From: Rhizopus arrhizus
Lineage: Eukaryota > Mucoromycota > Mucoromycetes > Mucorales > Rhizopodaceae
Direction: 5' to 3'
NCBI GenBank assembly: GCA_024220505.1
Contig: JAKZZE010000026.1
Span: 434,001-498,000 of the forward strand
DNA: 64,000 bases
Part shown: in pieces, positions 58,960-64,000 of the stretch
Numbering within the stretch: position 1 is the stretch's first letter
Layout: every line of letters begins with the position of its first letter
The notes under the pieces: generated by a model
What the model saw: only the letters and a program-made list of their open reading frames with translations
Database searches by the model: none
Told to the model about the DNA's origin: nothing
Translations under genes and position numbers: made by a program

Positions 58960-60812
58960 TTATTTGCCATCATTGTTAGACATTGGTCGCATCACTGGAA
59001 AAGCTAAAACTTCTCTAATGTGACCAGCACCTGTCATTAACTGAACTACTCGATCAATGCCCATTCCCCACCCTGCTGTAGGTGGCAGCCCATATTCTAA
59101 AGCATCGCAAAAGTCCATGTCTGGTAAAGGCACTTCCAAATCACCTAAGTCTCTCTCCTGAAGCTGTGCTCTAAACCGTCTTCGCTGTTCTTCAGGATCA
59201 TTTAGTTCTTCATACGCATTCACAATTTCCTTTCCACCCACGAATAATTCAAATCTTGCTGCAACCCTTTGTCCCTAATAGAATCAAATGAATAACACAA
59301 TTTTCAGTTTTGAGTCAATGTACATTGTCATCAGCATCCTTGGCGAGTGGGCTAAGAGCGAGTGGGTGATTGTACAAGAAAGTAGGTTGAATACATTCTG
59401 GTTCAATATAATCTGAAATCAATCGATCTAAGACGCGAGACACAGTAAAAGGTCCTGATAGCTTAACATTCAATTTTTTACACAATGCCTTCAATTGATC
59501 TGAAGCATCTGTGAAAGATAAAACATAAGACACTTGCTTTTTTTTATTCTGCCTCTCCTCACTCTCTCTTACCTTCATCTTCCAAGAAAGAAAGTGATGA
59601 GCCCAAAACAGATGACAATCTTTCAGCAACATTGATTCTTTTAAAAGGTGCCTTAAAATCAATAGCCTCTCCCGACTTGGTCACAATAGGCGCAACACCA
59701 CAGATGGCAGTCGCCATCCCAGACAGCAATTCCTCCGTGTCCTTCATCAATGTCTCCAAGTTACCATACGCCTGATAAAATTCGCATGTTGTAAATTCTG
59801 GATTGTGGTCAGCATCGATGCCTTCATTTCTAAACTGTTTCCCAATCTCATACACACGATCCATGCCTCCGATGACCAATTGTTTGAGGTAAAGTTCAGG
59901 CGCGATACGGAGCTGCATGTTGATGCCTAAAGCATGAGCACGCGTTTCAAATGGACGTGCATTGGCACCACCTGCATTCCCTGATAACACGGGAGTTTCT
60001 ATTTCTAAAAAATCTCGGCTATCCAAAAATTCTCTAATGTAGCGTATAATCTATGCATCGTAATATGTTAATAAAAAATACAAGCTGTATACATACAAAC
60101 AATCTTCTTATATGTACCTTTGAGCGTGTTTTTAGTATTTTTAAAGATTCAGAGTTCACTAATAAATCTAGATGTCTTTGTCGGAATCGTTTTTCCTGTA
60201 TTCACTGTTAAAATCTTAGGCTGTAAATCTTTCTGAGACTTACAGGATCTTTGAGTCCAGTTCGAGGAATATCATGTAAGCAAGGTGAAAGTACTTTCAT
60301 TTCATTTGTAACAAATATACTGAGTTGTCCATGATTTGTTTTACCAGGGACTCCTGTAAAAGCTTGTTTCATGTAAGTTTTTTTCTCTTTTTTTTTGGTA
60401 TGGAAAGCTGATAAAAAATACCTACAAACAATATCACCTCTACATAGATGCCTATTCGCATCTTCAAACTCTTGTGGCGTCCCTTGATACCTATTACGTG
60501 AAGCGACAACTTGAAAGGTTTCACCATTCTGTACAATGTCATAAAATATCAATTTCGCACTTGATTCTCTTTTTGAACTAATCCTGCCTGTTAAAGTCAC
60601 TAGATCTTGTTCCGCTTTTTGTCCCTTTTGAAGTAGTGTTTGATATTTTTGTAATTCTTTGGTTGTAGTCCATTTTCCATGCTTTTCTGGCGTAATAGAA
60701 AATCGAGGATAGTGAAGGATTCTCGATATAGCTAGATTTACGGTTTATATTTAGAATGTTACTCTCTCTTTCATTCCCTCCTCTGTCTACACGCTTTTTA
60801 CTCGTGCATCAT
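58960..60812 (-). CDS. MSK1: Lysyl-tRNA synthetase, class II, probably mitochondrial
   Basis: Charges tRNA-Lys. At least six exons end at stop 58960. The anticodon-binding OB domain includes [20 protein letters not shown] and [20 protein letters not shown]. Class II motif 1 region: [40 protein letters not shown]. Motif 2: [20 protein letters not shown]. Motif 3: [20 protein letters not shown], then [11 protein letters not shown]. The spacing fits Msk1 and bacterial LysS. The first well-supported residues are [10 protein letters not shown] near 60735. The start is uncertain: ATG 60812 or 60809 can join through a GTAAAA donor to an acceptor near 60740, but the splice is not canonical. The basic N-terminal region fits a mitochondrial presequence, but targeting is inferred. 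Confidence 0.85.
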
Positions 60813-61256
60813 TTTTTACTTGTATTCTGTGTGATATATCGCTTTGATATGTTTCTGGAAATAAGTTGCTGTCTAAATATATGCTTAATCATAGCTTGTC
60901 AAAATAAAAATGAAAAAGGTCCCTGCACCAAAGTAAAAAAAAATACAAGTGTCGGGTATTCAAAAGTCAGTTGGTTAAGAGATATTTCTTTCATCACCAA
61001 CAAAGGGCTTATCCATTGAAATTTTAGAGATCCTGATTGTTATATAAAATAAGGTGCTTCATTTCTCAAAGTAGAGTTCGAAGCAATTGGCACAAATAAA
61101 CATCAAATGTCTACATTCTAAGACTTTATTATTTGTATATTAATCATTTACTCTAAACAAGGAAATATTAGAGGCAAAGCTATCTGCATTACAAAATTTA
61201 TCAAATGTCTCAATAAAGCGCAAGCATGTTATACAGTCATTCCAGCGCCAAAGGGC
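60813..61256. other. Intergenic, no supported gene
   Basis: AT-rich region upstream of the lysyl-tRNA synthetase gene and the tandem repeat. The frame at 60756-61019 starts at a non-ATG codon and has no domain. Confidence 0.4.
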
Positions 61257-61401
61257 GGTTTGATTTTTCCCAATGGGCGGTTTTCATTTTTTCAAAAGTC
61301 GGTTTCATTTTTCAAAAGTCGGTTTCATTTTTCAAAAGTCGGTTTCATTTTTCAAAAGTCGGTTTCATTTTTCAAAAGTCGGTTTCTTTTCTTTTGAAGT
61401 T
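61257..61401. repeat. 20-bp tandem repeat array
   Basis: Four perfect copies of GGTTTCATTTTTCAAAAGTC at 61301-61380 are flanked by diverged 21-22 bp copies at 61257-61278, 61279-61300 and 61381-61401, about seven units in all. The period is not a multiple of three, so it is not a coding repeat although all frames stay open. It ends 21 nt before the ATG of the small ORF at 61422. Confidence 0.9.
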
Positions 61402-61421
61402 CGTTTTGTTTCCTTAATAAG

Positions 61422-61774
61422 ATGACTACTCGTTTTTATTATGAAGACGGTCAAGGTAGAATGGTTGATAAGCAAGGAAACAATGCTATGGACTGGATTG
61501 AGGAAGCCACCCCTTTTCATTTAAAAACTTTGACCCGTATAAGAGAATGCTGTGAAAAACAAGGAACTCCAGAGCAGTATACAAGGAGTGTATTTTTTGT
61601 AAAAAAATATAAGATTCATATAACAATATACCTTGTACTTATTACTGTTGCCCTACTATTGACGATATGCCTTCTTCAAAAGACCCCAATGCTTATAAGC
61701 ATTTATCTTTAAATTTAAATGAGAAACCTCTATTAACGCTTCAGTTACGTACTGCATCTATGCATGCCACCTAA
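61422..61774 (+). CDS. Hypothetical small protein after a tandem repeat; may be broken
   Basis: ATG 61422 begins a coding-like sequence (MTTRFYYEDGQGRMVDKQGN, then EEATPFHLKTLTRIRECC) of about 55 residues. In that frame it continues to 61712 with a hydrophobic end (IYLVLITVALLLTICLL). Another frame holds a second coding-like stretch ending at TAA 61772-61774 (TIDDMPSSKDPNAYKHLSLN, then LLTLQLRTASMHAT). Joining the two needs either a 26-nt intron (GTGTAT...ATAAG), which is too short to be usual, or a frameshift. The locus may be a decayed gene or a membrane-anchored peptide. No family recognised. Confidence 0.4.
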
Positions 61775-61958
61775 TATTAATGGTTGAAATAAAAAGAGAG
61801 AGCTTGTTTTAACTTAATTGAGAAAGGCACATTGTAAAAAATTTATTTTAGATACTAAGACAAAAGAGAAATCCATGAAAATACTACTTTGAGGTCCTTA
61901 TGTGTTTTTCTCATTTTATATGTGTAAACTTGTGGTTTTTTGCAATATATACAACATA

Positions 61959-63778
61959 CTAAAAGATATCGGTGGGGATAACAATTGGAGCACCAGCTCT
62001 TGGACTTGGGAACCAAGTGCTTCTTGTCCACTTTGTACTAGTCTCGGCATCATCGCAAGATGGTGATCTTTTATATGATGTACTCTTCTTCTTCTTTAAT
62101 CTTGCTTCTTTTTCAAGGGACTTCGACAAGATGTGAGCGTTCTTCAAGGCATGGTACTAATAATTATCATGGAGTTGTTAATTATTTACTTTCATGGATA
62201 TTTTCAAAAACTTACTTTCATAAATCTCAATCTTGGTATCGTCTTCTTTCTTAGATCATGCAAGAAATTGATATTACCAGGTATATCAACTGAGCCTATG
62301 TGCTGTATGGTATACAAGCCGGGAGCATGAAGTTTCATTATTTTGACTTCACCGTCTAAGCCATTGGCTTCGAAACATGGCACTATCAATCTTCGTGCAT
62401 CGTGTGCCGTGGTGAATTCTTGATTGACTATGTGATCCAAAATAACTTTAGTTCCCTCAATACCTTAAAATGGTCTAAAATGAATTTTGACGGCCCAAGT
62501 TTGCTGTTAGCAAACTCACCAGCCATCACATCGTACACACCACCACCAACACTCGTCATAACTCGGAGATCTACCCTGTCTTCCAAAACGTTTTCCTTGG
62601 GTAGTGATCTTTCTTTGGCTGAAGCTGAAATCGGGGGAACAGAATCACCCCTTTATATATGTTAGCAACAGGATATGATTTCAATTTCAATAAACAGCCC
62701 TACCACTTCAAAACCAAGTCTTCGTCATTAAAAACTGCTGCCATGATCGTAGTCCAGGCTTCATCGACGAAACCCTGCTCTGTGGCGTTTTTCGATCTGT
62801 CATTTTTTAAAATTGCATTTTTTCTATGCAGCAATCAAAGCCTATTAAAAGTATTATATCAAATAGAACCACTCTTATACGTTTTGTCAGACTTACACAT
62901 GCGCATAGATTTCGAAATAATGCTCTTCAGGGTGAAGACATGTTTCGCCTGAAGCCTCAAGCATAATTGGTAAGATTGTTTCAGATTTGAAACGGCCATC
63001 TATCAATATATTCAACTTTATGGTGGTCGAAGCTATAAATAGAAAACAAACCTACCTGCTCAATCTCCTTCAAATCCTCTTCAACGTTTTCAGGTAGTGG
63101 TGGCATCGTACGAGATTCGTATACCAAATTCTTTAACTTTTGCCATGCTGACCCTGGGAAAAATGATCTTTGTGTACCTGGAGCGGTACTGTTGTTGGAA
63201 AGATCAACGATCGAGCTCAGACACAGAAAAACTGAGTCTTTCTCTTCCTCGCTTAAGTTCGAAAATGTCTTTTTAGCTTTAGCTAATTTTACAGTTTCTG
63301 TTTTTATAGTGGATCCAACACTCTTTTCCATTCCATCAAGTACAACACCGTCGATTTCAAAGATATCTTCATCTTCAGTGGCTGCGGGTTTCTTTGCTCC
63401 GGCTTTAGTGTTGTAGCCTCGCAATACCGAATCGCCAAATTGCAAAGTGGAAGCCTCTTGTATGTTATTTGCATTTTTGTTTGCTATCTTCTTTAACTTA
63501 AGTACGTTCCAGTGATTATTAACTGATAGCAATTGCGGATGCTACATTCTTCAAACTACGCTCAGTGTTTGGATCTTCCAGAATCTCTGCTACAGCAACC
63601 CTAGTCTCTTGATCAACCAAGTCACGGTCATTTGGATCAGGCTGTAGAGCTTTTAGAAGTTCAATAAGATCAAATTTAATGCTTGAATAATGAGTAATTA
63701 TATAATCTTTAGCTGTAATTGGACTAATAGGATTTAGTATTGTCTTTTATTCATATTTGGTTTGATTACTTACTTCAT
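61959..63778 (-). CDS. Multi-exon protein of unknown function, probable Mucoromycota family
   Basis: Seven or more exons splice in frame from ATG 63778 to stop 61959, giving about 520 residues. The first exon is two codons long (ATG AA|GTAAGT), then NPITAKDYIITHYSSIKFDL and LLKALQPDPNDRDLVDQETR. Later segments: LQFGDSVLRGYNTKAGAKKP, DEDIFEIDGVVLDGMEKSVG, LSSIVDLSNNSTAPGTQRSF, LNILIDGRFKSETILPIMLE, RSKNATEQGFVDEAWTTIMA, VDLRVMTSVGGGVYDVMAG|IEGTKVILDHIVNQE (intron with a GTGAGT donor), HDARRLIVPCFEANGLDGEV and a basic tail ending PSPRAGAPIVIPTDIF. No catalytic motif, signal peptide or membrane segment is visible. The frame is intact, which argues for a working gene. Confidence 0.7.
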
Positions 63779-64000
63779 CTTTAAAAGTATGCAATAAAGC
63801 GCTATACTAATCAAAGTTTGTCTATAGCTTCCATAGGTGCATGGCTTCTAACTGGTATACTTGATTGGTGAGATTACCACACGTTCTGGCGGCCAGGCGT
63901 GGCTAAAGATGAGTGGTGCAGCACCGTCTCTTTAGTAGTGTGTCTCATACGAAAGTTTGCAATCATCTCCAAAAAAAAATCGTACAATAGAATTTTGTAG
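63779..64000. other. Window end, GC-richer block
   Basis: The last 220 nt include a more complex stretch (about 63865-63955) containing GTTCTGGCGGCCAGGCGTGG. It stands out from the AT-rich background but matches no RNA gene or element that I can name. It may be part of the next gene or a repeat. Confidence 0.3.

Noticed and set aside
61226..61417. 63-codon frame across the 20-bp repeat array
   Set aside because: The repeat period is not a multiple of three, so the open frame is an accident of a stop-free repeat unit.
63865..63955. GC-richer block considered as 5S rRNA or another structural RNA
   Set aside because: No 5S internal promoter or pairing pattern could be found by eye, and the window ends before context is available.

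Overview
The window looks like nuclear DNA of a zygomycete fungus, most likely Mucorales (Mucoromycota). The reasons are a very AT-rich background with long poly-A/poly-T runs, many short GT-AG introns (about 40-75 nt), and a fungal gene set: a fused LeuC-LeuD isopropylmalate dehydratase, a Cla4-type PAK kinase, Atg13, an Mtf1-type mitochondrial transcription factor, and a fungal-style IRE1. There is also one complete gene and one decayed gene that look like members of lineage-specific families of unknown function. The genus cannot be set from the sequence alone. No rRNA, complete tRNA, CRISPR array or prokaryotic operon was seen. Gene models were assembled by hand-splicing, so internal exon boundaries are inferences and start codons were taken as ATG.

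Layout. 0.4-1.2 kb: bHLH factor. 2.47-3.25 kb: foldback/MITE-like inverted repeat. 3.4-5.8 kb (-): ITFG1/TIP-like membrane protein. 6.4-6.9 kb (-): remnant of a LINE reverse transcriptase. 7.3-7.7 kb: doubtful small gene. 7.8-9.2 kb (+) JJJ1/DNAJC21 and 9.2-10.6 kb (-) mtTFB, whose stops are 3 nt apart. 11.5-12.8 kb (+): a C2 / Lys-Lys-Cys repeat / chitin-binding protein. 13.1-15.4 kb (-): LEU1. 15.4-19 kb: gene-poor. 19.0-20.2 kb (+) type I membrane protein and 20.3-20.7 kb (-) endosulfine. 21.8-22.5 kb (+): basic unknown protein. 22.8-23.6 kb (+): GCN4-like bZIP with an upstream ORF. 23.6-25.1 kb (-): methyltransferase with a myristoylation-type N-terminus. 25-30 kb: gene-poor, with a multi-exon pseudogene at 27-28.2 kb.

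30.1-32.4 kb (-): CAMKL-type kinase. 35.1-38.6 kb (+): IRE1. 38.7-40.6 kb (-): Kelch-BTB protein. 41.5-43.8 kb (+): PAK/CLA4. 43.8-44.8 kb (-): NCBP3-like. 44.9-46.2 kb (+): FG-GAP propeller. 46.3-47.7 kb (+): QTRT2. 47.7-48.8 kb (-): dihydroorotase. 48.9-50.5 kb (-): HEAT-repeat DNAAF5-like. 50.7-52.3 kb (+): FLVCR-like MFS transporter. 52.4-52.7 kb (+): small secreted six-cysteine protein. 52.7-55.3 kb (-): ATG13. 56.9-58.7 kb (+): 2-isopropylmalate synthase. 59.0-60.8 kb (-): lysyl-tRNA synthetase, probably mitochondrial. 61.3 kb: 20-bp tandem repeats before a small ORF. 62.0-63.8 kb (-): multi-exon gene of unknown function.

The genes are mostly unrelated housekeeping and signalling functions, as expected for a fungal chromosome. 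Themes do recur: leucine synthesis (LEU1, isopropylmalate synthase) beside a GCN4-like regulator; nutrient and stress signalling (endosulfine, IRE1, ATG13, possible KICSTOR-like propeller); and mitochondrial gene expression (mtTFB, LysRS). The strongest structural theme is convergent gene pairs with almost no space between their stop codons, so 3' UTRs must overlap as antisense RNA. I do not see one clear novel multi-gene system. The best unexplained items are the C2/KKC/CBM protein, the lineage-specific family genes, the inverted-repeat element with internal repeats, the bZIP upstream ORF and the lipid-anchored methyltransferase.
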